64,000 nt of DNA from Oleidesulfovibrio sp047973035. Lineage in GTDB: Bacteria > Desulfobacterota > Desulfovibrionia > Desulfovibrionales > Desulfovibrionaceae. Shown piece after piece: positions 1 through 9,755 of this stretch (position 1 is its first letter; every line of letters begins with the position of its first letter). The notes under the pieces are model-generated. The model saw only the letters and a program-made list of their open reading frames with translations, was not told the DNA's origin and made no database searches. The stretch covers positions 52,897 to 116,896 of the forward strand of contig NZ_JBKEBF010000034.1 in assembly GCF_047973035.1 (NCBI RefSeq), written 5' to 3'. A program made the translations under genes and the position numbers.

Positions 1-319
1 CACTGATAAGCACATTTTGCCCGTCGCCGCCTTCGCTGGAAATGATGATGAATTTTGTCTCGCCATCTACTGACGGGATATCTTCTTCCGTACGGGAAAC
101 CACTCTGGCAAGAGGCGGCAGCTTGTCTGTAAGGTCAATACCGAAAGCTTCCACTGCGGCGGGCGAACCCTGCGCTTCGATGAAGACACCCCGGGAAGTA
201 TTGGCGACAGTACCGGTGATGCTGTTGTCGTGCGCAATGCGAAAGACAAACGGCCGGAATCCGACTCCCTGAACCTGCCCCGCGATGACGTATTTTCTGC
301 GTACTGCTGCTACAGACAT
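1..319 (-). CDS. hypF: Carbamoyltransferase HypF, N-terminal part (partial)
   Basis: HypF makes the cyanide ligand precursor of the NiFe-hydrogenase active site by carbamoylating HypE. Reading the minus strand from the ATG at 319 gives 106 codons with no stop before the window edge. The start MSVAAVRRKYVIAG is followed by GQVQGVGFRPFVFRIA and GTVANTSRGV, the acylphosphatase domain that opens every HypF; its catalytic Arg22 and Asn40 are visible. An in-frame TGA lies 9 bases upstream of the ATG, so this is the earliest possible start, although the nearest purine-rich ribosome site is rather far away. A stand-alone acylphosphatase cannot be excluded, but the GFRPFVFRIA stretch is HypF-like and no stop occurs where a 90-residue acylphosphatase would end. 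The zinc-finger, YrdC and Kae1-like domains would lie outside the window. Confidence 0.85.
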   Translation of the reverse strand, partial: MSVAAVRRKYVIAGQVQGVGFRPFVFRIAHDNSITGTVANTSRGVFIEAQGSPAAVEAFGIDLTDKLPPLARVVSRTEEDIPSVDGETKFIIISSEGGDGQNVLIS

Positions 320-550
320 GCATAATCAATAACGTATTCCTTACTCGGGGGAAAGAGTTTGCTGCGATGATTCGGTGTTTTTAATGTGTTGCTCTCTTTT
401 TGTGATGCGGATATCTTGTGCGCGTTTGCAACGGCAGAAGCCCTGTCGGGGAGTATGGGCATCATTTCCTTGAACTACCGTCCACTCTTGTATAGTTCTG
501 TAGGGTGCATCCGCCAAGGATAGCAAAAGGTACCAAATAGGAGCAGAAAC

Positions 551-1120
551 ATGGCCGAGAAAAAACTGGGGGCGCGTATCTGTAAGTTCCGGAAGGAACG
601 AGGCATGTCGCGTGAAGAGCTGGCAGAGGCATCCGGCCTCGGAGCAGAAATGATTCAGGCACTGGAAGAAGAGGACCTGTACCCTTCCATCGGGCCGCTG
701 CAAAAGATTGCCCGCGCGTTGAATGTGCGTCTCGGCACCTTTATGGATGATGAAGTGACCCGTGATCCTATCGTAGTGCGCAGAAGCAACCACGAAAGCG
801 ATCTGACCATGCAGAAGTCGCGCACCAAGCGTGCAGCCTTTAATTTCTATTCACTTGGCAAAGGTAAAAGCGACCGCAACATGGAGCCGTTCTTCATCGA
901 GATTTCGCCGGAGCCGGACGAAGACAAGCAGCTTTCCTCGCATCAGGGTGAAGAGTTCATCGTTGTCGTAGCCGGCAAGCTGCTTGTACGATACGGCAAG
1001 GAAGAACACATTCTCGAACAGGGCGACAGCATTTACTACAACTCTATCGTACCTCATTACGTAGGTGCGGCGGGTGATGAAAAGGCGGAAATTTACGCCG
1101 TTATCTACTACCCGCGCTAG
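551..1120 (+). CDS. XRE-family regulator with C-terminal cupin domain
   Basis: A 189-residue cytoplasmic transcription regulator. Residues about 10-64 form an XRE helix-turn-helix (RKERGMSREELAEASGLG). Residues about 110-185 form a cupin barrel ending in EEHILEQGDSIYYNSIVPHYV, with HQGEEFIVVVAGK as the first cupin motif, so it probably senses a small ligand. The ATG at 551 has a well placed AGGAG (AGGAGCAGAAAC). The gene ends 18 bases before the acyl-CoA synthetase gene and the two are almost certainly one operon, so the cupin regulator probably controls fatty-acid or carboxylic-acid activation. This HTH-cupin plus AMP-ligase pairing recurs in sulfate reducers (family knowledge). The ligand is unknown. 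Confidence 0.88.
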   Translation: MAEKKLGARICKFRKERGMSREELAEASGLGAEMIQALEEEDLYPSIGPLQKIARALNVRLGTFMDDEVTRDPIVVRRSNHESDLTMQKSRTKRAAFNFYSLGKGKSDRNMEPFFIEISPEPDEDKQLSSHQGEEFIVVVAGKLLVRYGKEEHILEQGDSIYYNSIVPHYVGAAGDEKAEIYAVIYYPR

Positions 1121-1138
1121 AAAGCAGGTTATTGACGC

Positions 1139-2788
1139 ATGGAAAATTTTGAGCTTCGCGAGTGGACTCTCGGGCAGGTTCTGGATCATGCCGTGGCTAA
1201 CTGGCCCGACAATGAAGCCGTTGTCTATGTAGACCGCGACTACCGCCAGACCTACCGTGAATTCGGAAAGGTGGTTGACGACCTTGCCAAGGGCCTGATG
1301 GCTCTTGGAGTGAAACATGGTGAAAAAGTGGCCGTATGGGCCACGAACGTGCCCTACTGGGTTGCGCTACAGTTTGCCACTGCCAAAATCGGCGCTGTAT
1401 TGCTAACCGTAAACACCAACTACCGTAAAAGCGAGCTGCAATACCTGCTAACCCAGTCCGAGTGCGAGAACCTGTTCATCATGGACGGGTACCGCGACCA
1501 TGACTACCTGCAGACCGTGTACGACCTGATGCCCGAGCTGAAAAATCAGCCCCGCGGTAATCTGAACCTGACGGACTTCCCGCATCTTAAGCGTGTGATG
1601 TTCCTCGGGGTGGAAAAGCACCGCGGCATGTATTCCGTACCAGAGATCATCAGTCTCGGCGTGATGGTTTCTGATCAGGAATACGAAGAGCGTCAGCGTA
1701 TGCTTGACCCGTATGACGTGGTCAACATGCAGTACACTTCGGGTACTACAGGGTTCCCCAAAGGGGTTATGCTGACCCATGTGGGTATCGGTCTTAACGG
1801 ATACTGGATCGGGAAGAACCAGAACTTTACGTACAAGGACAGGTTGTGCCTGCCTGTTCCTCTGTTCCACTGCTTCGGTTGTGTTCTCGGCGTGCTGGCT
1901 GCAATCAACCACGGTGCCACGCTGGTCATTCTGGAAAACTTCAACCCCATGCACGTGATGGCTTCCGTCGATCAGGAAAGATGCACGGCGCTGTACGGCG
2001 TACCCACCATGTTCCTTGCCGTGCTCGAGCATAAGCTTTTCGACAAGTTCGACTTCAACTCGTTGCGTACCGGCATTATGGCAGGTTCTGTATGCCCCGA
2101 ACCGCTTATGACCCGTACCATTGAGAATCTGAACATGACCGAAGTCACCATCTGCTACGGTCTTACCGAAGGCTCTCCGGTAATGACGCAGACCCTGCCC
2201 ACTGACAGCTTCGAGCGCCGTACCCGGACTGTGGGTAAGGCCATGCCCGGCATCGAAGTTATGGTGGTAGACCCTGAAACCGGTGAGGAAGTACCTCACG
2301 GGCAGCAGGGCGAAGTGGTCTGCCGCGGTTACAACGTGATGAAGGGCTACTACAATATGCCCGAAGCCACGGAAAAGGCAGTGGATAAAGACGGCTGGTT
2401 GCACTCCGGCGACCTTGGCGTAATGGATGAGCACGGGTATGTACGTATCACCGGTCGCATCAAGGATATGATTATCCGCGGTGGTGAAAACATCTACCCG
2501 CGTGAGATCGAAGAATTCCTGTACGGCATGGAAGGTGTGCAGGATGTACAGGTGGTCGGCGTTCCCAGCCGCAGATACGGCGAAGAAGTGGGTGCTTTCA
2601 TCATTCCGAAGGAAGGCGCAGACCTTGCCCCCGAAGATGTGCGCGACTTCTGCCGCGGGCAGATTGCATGGCATAAGGTGCCCCGCTATATTGCCTTTGT
2701 GGAAGAATATCCCATGACTGCCAGCGGTAAAATTCAGAAGTACAAGCTGCGCGAAATGTGCGCAGAACTGTTTCCTGACGTCCGCTAA
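1139..2788 (+). CDS. AMP-dependent acyl-CoA synthetase/ligase
   Basis: A 549-residue ANL-superfamily ligase that activates a carboxylic acid to an acyl-AMP and then to acyl-CoA. The P-loop-like A3 motif YTSGTTGFPKG lies near residue 199. The A5 region YGLTEGSPVM, the A7 motif GWLHSGDLGVMDEHGY, the hinge GRIKDMIIRGGENIYPREIEE and the C-terminal catalytic lysine motif TASGKIQKYKLRE are all intact. The length suits the medium/long-chain acyl-CoA synthetase branch. It is the second gene of the operon with the cupin regulator, and a strong terminator follows at 2832-2867. The exact chain length cannot be read from the sequence. Confidence 0.92.
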   Translation: MENFELREWTLGQVLDHAVANWPDNEAVVYVDRDYRQTYREFGKVVDDLAKGLMALGVKHGEKVAVWATNVPYWVALQFATAKIGAVLLTVNTNYRKSELQYLLTQSECENLFIMDGYRDHDYLQTVYDLMPELKNQPRGNLNLTDFPHLKRVMFLGVEKHRGMYSVPEIISLGVMVSDQEYEERQRMLDPYDVVNMQYTSGTTGFPKGVMLTHVGIGLNGYWIGKNQNFTYKDRLCLPVPLFHCFGCVLGVLAAINHGATLVILENFNPMHVMASVDQERCTALYGVPTMFLAVLEHKLFDKFDFNSLRTGIMAGSVCPEPLMTRTIENLNMTEVTICYGLTEGSPVMTQTLPTDSFERRTRTVGKAMPGIEVMVVDPETGEEVPHGQQGEVVCRGYNVMKGYYNMPEATEKAVDKDGWLHSGDLGVMDEHGYVRITGRIKDMIIRGGENIYPREIEEFLYGMEGVQDVQVVGVPSRRYGEEVGAFIIPKEGADLAPEDVRDFCRGQIAWHKVPRYIAFVEEYPMTASGKIQKYKLREMCAELFPDVR

Positions 2789-2831
2789 CGGTTTGAACGA
2801 CCGATGCTGAGCGACTGATGCATGAATACGT

Positions 2832-2867
2832 AACGCCCCGTCACGGCTTTGTGGCGGGGCGTTTTTG
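2832..2867 (+). terminator. Rho-independent terminator of the acyl-CoA synthetase operon
   Basis: An 8-bp stem ACGCCCCG (2833-2840) pairs with CGGGGCGT (2855-2862), and a TTTTT run follows immediately. Confidence 0.9.
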
Positions 2868-3125
2868 TGTCTTTGGTGTATGAGTTGAACCGGTCAGAGG
2901 CTTTGTTTTTAGCACTTGCAAATTTTGCAGAACGATAGCTAAAACATATAAGACTGCGGGTAATTTTTGCGGGGACTGGTATGAAGCAATATGTGCATAC
3001 GACAGGTCGGCTACAGGTTGATGTACTTGACCGTCCAACTGTTGTTTGACAACGCTGGAAGCCTTTCGCCGCGCAAGTAACTGTCAACTGCAGCTGCAAC
3101 TCACCAAAACAATACGGAAAGTATA
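2868..3125. other. Intergenic region before the small membrane protein gene
   Basis: With the terminator just before it, this completes the 337-base gap 2789-3125. The rest is AT-richer than its surroundings. It contains a TTGACA at 3048-3053 that could be a -35 box for the next gene, but no convincing -10 follows at the right distance. No small gene is seen. Confidence 0.5.
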
Positions 3126-3644
3126 ATGAACACAACCCTGCCATCCAAGTTAAGTGCGACAGCAAAGAAATGGGTAAAGCTGATACACGTCACTGCTGCG
3201 GCATTATGGGGGGGAGGATCAACATCTGTCGCCGTGGTTGTGTGTTTCTTTCATCCCAGAACCGCTGCTGAACTATACGCATTTTTCATGTGTCTTTATT
3301 ATATTGATATGATTGTCATAGGTATAGGCGCTGCCGGATGCATGTTTACGGGCCTTTTCTACTCATGGAAAACGACATGGGGCTTTACTAAGCATAGATG
3401 GATTGTCGCAAAATGGCTTCTGCTTTCCATGTATGGTTTGTTTGGCCTTTTCTGGTTTTTGCCTTGGCTGGCTTCATCAATTTCCTTTGTTTCAACCCTT
3501 CCCCCTGCGCAGCCGATAGGTGAAGAGTCTGCATCGCTTGCGCTGGTGCATAGAACTTTAGTCGCAGTGCATGCTTCTTTCGTTCTGCTTTTCATGTATC
3601 TTTCCGTAAAAAAGCCGTCACTAAAGTTCGGGGCCAAGAAATAA
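3126..3644 (+). CDS. Small integral membrane protein, unknown function
   Basis: A 172-residue protein with four predicted membrane segments: about residues 24-45 (AAALWGGGSTSVAVVVCFF), 52-78 (YAFFMCLYYIDMIVIGIG), 90-115 (WIVAKWLLLSMYGLFGLFW) and 142-162. The N-terminal LSATAKKWVKLIHVTAAALWGGG resembles the first helix of DUF2269-like or CopD-like membrane proteins, where a histidine near a tryptophan-glycine turn is common; I infer only a loose relation. The ATG at 3126 follows GGAAAG. It stands alone between a terminator and a convergent kinase gene. No function can be given. Confidence 0.72.
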   Translation: MNTTLPSKLSATAKKWVKLIHVTAAALWGGGSTSVAVVVCFFHPRTAAELYAFFMCLYYIDMIVIGIGAAGCMFTGLFYSWKTTWGFTKHRWIVAKWLLLSMYGLFGLFWFLPWLASSISFVSTLPPAQPIGEESASLALVHRTLVAVHASFVLLFMYLSVKKPSLKFGAKK

Positions 3645-3969
3645 AGCGGCTTACTCTAAAAAAAGGAAGTTGTTGCACCTTACTCCCTGAAAGGAAGCTG
3701 CATTTGATTATCTTTTGTAGAATGAGCGAGCTGTTCTCCGGCTTGGTACCAACGAAAGGCAGAAGGGGCAGGGGCTAAGAAAGGCAAAAGTAATGAAATA
3801 CGGCATTAATGTTCCTGATGAGGAGCGAGGCCGGTAGTCTTCGTATTTTTTACTCCGCCATTGTTCGCTGTCGGAGTACTCGAACACAACAGAACGTAAC
3901 GGCAGTAAAGCTCATGCCAAGCAAACTGCCGCTACGTTATTTGATACGTAAGTTATTCGATGGGCTGCT
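3645..3969. other. Intergenic region between convergent genes
   Basis: 325 bases between the membrane-protein gene and the end of the minus-strand kinase. I see no clear terminator hairpin with a T-run and no gene. Open frames crossing it are continuations of the antisense of the kinase gene. Confidence 0.5.
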
Positions 3970-6261
3970 TTACCGCGGCAGCAGAATGACAAAACTCGCG
4001 CCCTTACCCGGTTCGGAGTGTACGGTAAAGGTACCGCCGTGGTTGCTGGTGATGATGAAGTACGAAACCGAAAGACCAAGGCCGGTGCCTTCGCCCACGC
4101 TTTTGGTGGTGAAGAAGGGTTCAAACACGCGCTTGCGGGTTTCTTCGTCCATGCCGGGGCCGTTATCGGATATTTCTATGCGTACTTTATCGCCTTGCAG
4201 GCGGGTGCGCAGAGTTATGCGCGGCGGTTCTGTGCTGTTTTTGGGCCTGTTGGGCATAGCCTGCGCGGAGTTTTTCAGCAGGTTAAGCAGCACCTGCTCA
4301 ATTTCCGTAGGCGTGCATGAGATGGGCGGCAGCTCGGGGGCGTAGTCGCGTACCAGTTCGATGTGCCTGAAGTCGTACTTCTTTTTCAGGTCGTAATCAT
4401 TGGCAGCCAGCTCTACGGTTTTATCAATCAGTGCGTGCATATCCGCCATCTGGCGGCGTGATTCGCTACGGCGGCTGAATTCCAGCATGTTGGAGACAAT
4501 TTTTGCCGCACGGTTGCCGGATTCCTGAATACCGTCGATGAACCGCATAATTCCGCGTTTGTCCATGTACTCGCGGATGTTGTCCAGCGAGCAGCCTACT
4601 TCTTCCGCTGCTGCATGGTTTGCCTTTATATTTGGCGAAACCCGGCGGATGATGTTTTGTGAACCTTGCAGGATGCCGCCCAGCGGGTTGTTGATTTCGT
4701 GCGCCATACCGGCCGCCAGTCCGCCGACAGACATCATTTTTTCTGTCTGCACCATCATTTCTTCAATGCGTATGCGGTCTGTCACGTCATCAATACGGAT
4801 AACGGCACTTTTTTCACCGCGCTCAGTCACGGGGTAAATGATGATGTCGAACATGCGGTTACGTTCACCAAGTATGATGGAACGGCGCTCAAGCGAAATT
4901 GTTTCGCCGGAGTTCAGCGACTGATGCACTTTGTCCATCATGAACGAGAACGCGGGCAGCGTATCCTCAAATGCAGTGCCGACAGCTCTGCCCGTGCTGA
5001 TGCCTGTCTCTTCTTCTGCGGTGTGGTTCCACTGCAGGATGGTGCCTATGTCGCTGACGCCCACGATGAGCGACGGCATGGAGTTGAGAATATTGTCCAG
5101 CCTGTTCTTGGTCGACAGCAGTTCGCGTTCGGATTCTTTGCGGTCTGTGATGTCCGTGTGTGCGCCAGCCATACGGTAAGGCTGGTCAGAGTCACTCCAC
5201 AGGGCAAGGCCGCGCCCCAGAATCCAGCGGTAGGTGCCGTCTTTATGGCGCAGACGGTATTCCACTTCAAAATAGGGCAGTTCGCGCGACAGGTATTTTT
5301 CATGGGTGCGCAGAACTATAGGCAGATCATCGGGGTGGACTCTGCCCGTCCATTCCGGAATTTCATTGGCTATTTCATGGTCCTGATAGCCGATAATTTC
5401 CTTCCAGCGCGGTGAGAAGTATACTTTGTTGGAAATAAGATCCCAGTCCCATATGCCGTCGTTTGTGCCGCCCACAACCAGAGAATAACGTTCTTCGCTG
5501 CCGCGCAGGGCTTTTTCTGCACGTTCACGCTCGGTCACTTCTTCCTGCAATTGGCTGTTCATGCGGTGCAGGGCTTTTTCACGGGCTTCAACTTTGGCGC
5601 TCATACTGGCAAAGCTGCGGGCGATGGCGGCTAGCTCTGCCTGCTGGATCGAGCTGAAATCATGATTAAAATCGCCTTTGGAAACTTTGTCGATACTGCG
5701 CATGAGCACGTCCAGCGGGCGGCGCAGGTAAATACGCAAAAGTACGCCGGTGCATAGTACGATAGCCAGCGCCATACCGCCTATGGTCAGCGCAGTGGTG
5801 GTCAGCAGCCTGCTCAAACTGCGTTTATATTCACGAAGGGAGAGTACAACCCGCACGTTGCCGATAACTTCTCCGTCATAAAAAATATCGCGTTCACGTA
5901 CCAGAGTTGCACTGGGGTCGGGTGCTTTTAAGACAGAAAAAAGAGTGTGGCCTGCGGGGTCGACAATGACAACTTCGTTCACCAGATCATACTGAGTGAA
6001 AACGGTACCGATCTGTTCGATTGTGCGTGTGTCAAAGTTCCAGATGGGAACAGATAATATGTCGGCAAGCCTGGTGATGTATTCGTCTGCTTTGTTATCC
6101 AGTTCTTCAAGCGTCGTGCGAGAATGGCTGATGTATTGCAGCGAGGCCATTGTGCCCACAACGATGAGAAGCATCATGAGCAAGCTGATGGTCAGGTCGC
6201 GTGAAATGCTGCGCCCCATAAATTGCCCCGGGGCTTTCGCAAGAATATTTTTCGACGGCAT
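3970..6261 (-). CDS. Membrane PAS sensor histidine kinase
   Basis: A 763-residue two-component sensor. Membrane helices at about 26-46 and 157-178 enclose a roughly 110-residue periplasmic sensor region. Then come a HAMP linker (about 179-231, RRPLDVLMRSIDKVSKGDF), a PAS domain with PAC (about 255-375, GTNDGIWDWDLISNKVYFSPRW), a second PAS (about 390-500), the HisKA box GGLAAGMAHEINNPLGG with the phospho-accepting His near residue 523, and an HATPase domain with N, G1 (DNGPGMDEE) and G2 (GEGTGLGLSVSYFI) boxes. No receiver domain is attached and no response regulator lies next to it, so it is an orphan. The signal is unknown. It is transcribed divergently from ftsY. Confidence 0.93.
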   Translation of the reverse strand: MPSKNILAKAPGQFMGRSISRDLTISLLMMLLIVVGTMASLQYISHSRTTLEELDNKADEYITRLADILSVPIWNFDTRTIEQIGTVFTQYDLVNEVVIVDPAGHTLFSVLKAPDPSATLVRERDIFYDGEVIGNVRVVLSLREYKRSLSRLLTTTALTIGGMALAIVLCTGVLLRIYLRRPLDVLMRSIDKVSKGDFNHDFSSIQQAELAAIARSFASMSAKVEAREKALHRMNSQLQEEVTERERAEKALRGSEERYSLVVGGTNDGIWDWDLISNKVYFSPRWKEIIGYQDHEIANEIPEWTGRVHPDDLPIVLRTHEKYLSRELPYFEVEYRLRHKDGTYRWILGRGLALWSDSDQPYRMAGAHTDITDRKESERELLSTKNRLDNILNSMPSLIVGVSDIGTILQWNHTAEEETGISTGRAVGTAFEDTLPAFSFMMDKVHQSLNSGETISLERRSIILGERNRMFDIIIYPVTERGEKSAVIRIDDVTDRIRIEEMMVQTEKMMSVGGLAAGMAHEINNPLGGILQGSQNIIRRVSPNIKANHAAAEEVGCSLDNIREYMDKRGIMRFIDGIQESGNRAAKIVSNMLEFSRRSESRRQMADMHALIDKTVELAANDYDLKKKYDFRHIELVRDYAPELPPISCTPTEIEQVLLNLLKNSAQAMPNRPKNSTEPPRITLRTRLQGDKVRIEISDNGPGMDEETRKRVFEPFFTTKSVGEGTGLGLSVSYFIITSNHGGTFTVHSEPGKGASFVILLPR

Positions 6262-6500
6262 CAGACGACTTCTCCACGGTTCTTGTAGGATGTGTATTAC
6301 ATTTTTTATCGTAACATGTATGAAAAAGAAAGGTGAAAGCCGTTATTGGTTGAGCGCATGTGTACTTCTTCGGCTTGACTAGCCTTGGCTAATGCGCAAA
6401 GAAATGCGTCTCGGGTAATAATTCGGTTCGTGTGCGGGCGCACTTAACGAATCGGTTCATTTTTGCGTATTATTTATTTTTTTGTTTTTGAGGAGCTACA

Positions 6501-8132
6501 ATGGGCTTTTTCAGTAAGCTGAAGCGTTTTTGGGGTGGGGCAGAAGAGCCTGAAGTTAACAAACAAGCGCAGGATGAGCAGACTGCTGAATCCGGCGCTG
6601 AACAGGCTGACGACACCACAAAGGACGCGGATGATACAAAAGCGGATGCGACCGGAGACAGTGACTCGGATGCAGGTGACTCCGGCGTAACACCGCAGGA
6701 CCATAAAGAAGAACCTGCGCAGGCAGAATCGCAACCCGATGGCGCCTCTGTCGCTACTGACGCGGATGAAGGTGAAACTGAACCGGAGAGCGTTGTTGCG
6801 GAAGAACCCGCAGAACATCCGGCAGGACAGCCCGCAGGACAGCCGCATAGGGTTGCAGAAGTTGTTCAGGCTCCTTCCCCTGTAGCTGCCGCACCGGTTG
6901 CACAGGCAGAAGCAGCTGCCGCGGATGTTCCCGCATGGCAAACTGAACTTACTCTTGCTTTGCGCGGTGCCGAGCCTCGTCTGAGTGTGTGGCTCGGGCA
7001 TGTGCTGCAGGGAATCGAATCCGCCGGTGACGAACTGTGGGAACGTCTGGAGTTTTTCTTCAAGGCGCTGGGTGCACCCGCCGATGAAGCCAGGGCATTT
7101 GTGGATAACTTCCGCAAATGGCTGGACGACATGGAATATGAATATGTCGAAGACTTCCGGTCGGAATTGCAGTACCGCCTTGCCCTTGCTCTGGAACTGG
7201 AAGACGAAGAAGACGAACGCAACCGTCTGTTCCTGAAGCTTTCCGAAGGCCTCAGCAAAACGAAAGAACAGATAACCCGCCGGATTGACGGGCTGCTGAC
7301 AACTCATAGCGAAATCAACGAAGCCTTCTGGGAAGAACTGGAAGAAATTCTCATCATGGCGGATGTGGGCTACGAGCCTGCGATGAAGCTTGTAGGCCGC
7401 CTGCGCGAGCGTGTTCGCATTGCAGGAACCAACGATCCCGCGAAGTTTAAAGAGTTGATGCGCGAAGAGCTGGAAGAGATTTTCAAGACTCCACGCCGTA
7501 TTGCTGCTGTTAACCCGCCTGAAGTTGTACTTATGGTAGGGGTGAACGGTGTCGGTAAAACCACGACCATTGCAAAACTGGCTTACCGTGCCCGCTTGCA
7601 GGGTAAAAAGGTACTCATCGCAGCGGGTGATACTTTCCGTGCGGCTGCAATCGAACAGCTCAAGGTGTGGGCCGACAGAGTAGGTGCCGGTTTCCATGCA
7701 AAAGGCGCAAACTCCGACCCCGCAGCCGTGGCATTTGAGGCAATGGATATTGCGGTAAGAGACGGTTACGATATCCTTTTTGTGGATACCGCAGGACGTA
7801 TTCATACAAAAGTGAACCTGATGGAAGAGCTGCAGAAAATCCGTAACGTGCTGGGTAAAAAACACCCCGGAGCGCCGCACCGTTCCATTCTGGTTATCGA
7901 CGCGACCACAGGTCAGAATGCGCTTTCGCAGACCAAGCTGTTTAATGAATCCTGCAAACTGGATGAAATTGTGCTGACCAAGCTGGATGGTACCGCCAAA
8001 GGCGGTATCGTGGTGGCAGTGGCCATGCAGTTCGGCATTCCCATTACCTTTGTGGGGCTTGGTGAAGGCATGGAAGACATGCGGCCCTTTGACGGTAAGG
8101 ATTTTGCTCAGGCTCTGCTGGGTTCTGACTAA
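6501..8132 (+). CDS. ftsY: Signal recognition particle receptor FtsY
   Basis: The SRP receptor GTPase that docks ribosome-SRP complexes at the membrane for co-translational insertion. The first ~140 residues are a low-complexity acidic A domain rich in Glu, Ala, Asp and Pro, including the short tandem GQPAGQP. A conserved helical NG region follows: GTPase G1 GVNGVGKTTT near residue 346, the insertion box with AAGDTFRAAAIEQL, G3 DTAGR, G4 TKLDGTAKGG and the closing GLGEGMEDMRPFD. At 543 residues it is longer than E. coli FtsY (497), all of it in the acidic domain. The ATG at 6501 has GAGGAG eight bases upstream. A single-gene unit closed by the terminator at 8160. Confidence 0.97.
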   Translation: MGFFSKLKRFWGGAEEPEVNKQAQDEQTAESGAEQADDTTKDADDTKADATGDSDSDAGDSGVTPQDHKEEPAQAESQPDGASVATDADEGETEPESVVAEEPAEHPAGQPAGQPHRVAEVVQAPSPVAAAPVAQAEAAAADVPAWQTELTLALRGAEPRLSVWLGHVLQGIESAGDELWERLEFFFKALGAPADEARAFVDNFRKWLDDMEYEYVEDFRSELQYRLALALELEDEEDERNRLFLKLSEGLSKTKEQITRRIDGLLTTHSEINEAFWEELEEILIMADVGYEPAMKLVGRLRERVRIAGTNDPAKFKELMREELEEIFKTPRRIAAVNPPEVVLMVGVNGVGKTTTIAKLAYRARLQGKKVLIAAGDTFRAAAIEQLKVWADRVGAGFHAKGANSDPAAVAFEAMDIAVRDGYDILFVDTAGRIHTKVNLMEELQKIRNVLGKKHPGAPHRSILVIDATTGQNALSQTKLFNESCKLDEIVLTKLDGTAKGGIVVAVAMQFGIPITFVGLGEGMEDMRPFDGKDFAQALLGSD

Positions 8133-8159
8133 CTATATATTTGTCCCATCATGTACATT

Positions 8160-8195
8160 AAGCCGGAGGAAGCGTTGCTTTTTCCGGCTTTTTGT
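8160..8195 (+). terminator. Terminator of ftsY
   Basis: Stem AGCCGGA (8161-8167) pairs with TCCGGCT (8183-8189), followed by TTTTTG. Confidence 0.85.
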
Positions 8196-8409
8196 TTTGG
8201 AAGCGAATGACCTCTTGCTCTCATCTGTATCGGTGAAAAGTAAAGGAGTTTGGCTTTCGAGGGTACTGATTATGAGCAAGGGCAAAATCGTTCGGCGTCA
8301 TACCTCTTAATGAAGAGTGAGGCCGAAATTCATATACTCAATGCGCTTATTTTCGATCTTTCTTCGTGTATTCGGTAGTGACATAAAACGGCTGGTATCC
8401 AGGCACTCA

Positions 8410-9563
8410 TTATTCAACGCCTTTCTGTACAGAAGCTTGACTTGCTTTTATTTGGCTTAGCGGTTTTTCTAACGCTTGAGCAAATCGAGGCAATGTCACA
8501 GTAAACCATTCAGTCATTTCTGCCCAAGAATCGGATACAAATCCGTCAGCCTCTAATTTCAGTTCAATGGACACCTTGGACGATATCCGTTCCGGCCTCT
8601 CTTGCCAATCAAGACCTTCACCAAATGCTGTTTCTATTTCATTCTTACGATTTTATGCATCAGAGTATAAATCTCTTTGTTACGGGCTTTATCACTCGCA
8701 TAAATCTGCAGTTCAATCCGAGCAAACTTTTGGCCAAATACAAGTTGTAAGTACATATCGGACATGACAAATGATGTACTCATCCAGTTGTCTTTTTGTG
8801 GTGTTCTGTCTTTAAAAAAAGCGATATTTTTCTGCCCCAATCTAGGCAAAACATATGCCCAAAAGTTTTGACGAATTCGACGGCGCCGTGCCTTTCCGCT
8901 CTCCTGTCGCTGTTCTTCCGCCTTCTTCTCCTGAATGCCGATCATAAAATCTTCAGATTCAGGAGTTGGGATGATCTGCTCAACATTAAGGAATTTCTCT
9001 TTACCATGAATATATGGTGTCACCTTAATGCACTTACAGGCAACACCGTACTGGGCAAGCCATAAAACAGTATTTGTAACCTCCTTTCTGAAATTAGCAG
9101 CAACAAAAATAATACGTTGTTTTTTGTTTAAAGTAAGTTCGTTATCACCTTCATTTTCTTGATATAAAAACTCTGCAATGCGCTCTTTAGCGCTTTGTTC
9201 AAGTTGCGGTGGATGTTTAGAAAGGTACTGTTCGTATACTTCAATAACTTGTAGCGATGTCATGTTTGCGCAGTATCCAGCATACTTTAGCCCCTGCCAC
9301 ACTACGTCACGTCCTGAATCATCAAGCTTGTTTTCTATAACAACCAAGTCGCCGTTCTTATCTAATGCCAGTAAATCAAGACGCTCCATGGTCTCGTCAA
9401 ACCCATTAAATTCTTTTTGAATAATCAACAGATCTTCACCAAGAGACTTAGGGTGTTTTGCAATCCATTCTTGTAAATGCTCACGCTCTTTAATATCTAA
9501 ACTTGAAAAAGTTGCCTTGTTAAGTGGTGTAATTTCGTTGGCAGTAGAATCGATTCGATACAT
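8410..9563 (-). pseudogene. DUF4268 / PD-(D/E)XK-like protein, interrupted by a frameshift
   Basis: The upstream frame (from ATG 9563) gives 309 residues and stops at 8634. Residues about 60-85 read DLLALDKNGDLVVIENKLDD, the D...E-x-K core of a NucS/PD-(D/E)XK nuclease fold, and the C-terminal part is DUF4268-like. Directly after the stop, another frame continues without a break: KNEIETAFGEGLDWQERPER, then SWAEMTEWFTVTLPRFAQAL, to a TAA at 8410-8412. This is the expected end of a DUF4268 protein. Adding one A to the four-A run (TTTT at 8651-8654 on the plus strand) joins both parts into about 384 residues. It is either a genuine mutation, a phase-variable homopolymer or a sequencing error. 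GC content is clearly lower than in its neighbours, which suggests horizontal transfer. Such proteins are often linked to restriction or phage defence; the role here is unproven. Confidence 0.82.
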
Positions 9564-9700
9564 TGAGAGCGCCTCGCATTGCGTATGTAGATGTGCGGCT
9601 TCAATCTTGAAGTAAAAATATATTTGTTGCTAATTTAGATGATTGACTAAGAAATAAGCTATTGGACAAGACGGATCAAGAGTTCAGGGGAAGGTCAAAC

Positions 9701-9732
9701 AAAAAACGACACCGTCAAAATAACGGTGCCGT
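9701..9732 (-). terminator. Terminator of the 9.7-12.4 kb minus-strand operon
   Basis: On the minus strand CGGCACCGT and ACGGTGTCG form a stem with one G-T pair, followed by TTTTTTG. Confidence 0.85.
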
Positions 9733-9755
9733 ATGATATCAGAGTTCAGCCACGG

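Noticed and set aside
3809..4345. 178-codon plus-strand frame and similar long frames opposite the kinases, speA, livH and livK
   Set aside because: They are antisense shadows of clearly coding genes and have no family-like sequence.
8271..8310. Tiny frame MSKGKIVRRHTS after ftsY
   Set aside because: Only 12 codons; spacing from AAAGGAG is too long.
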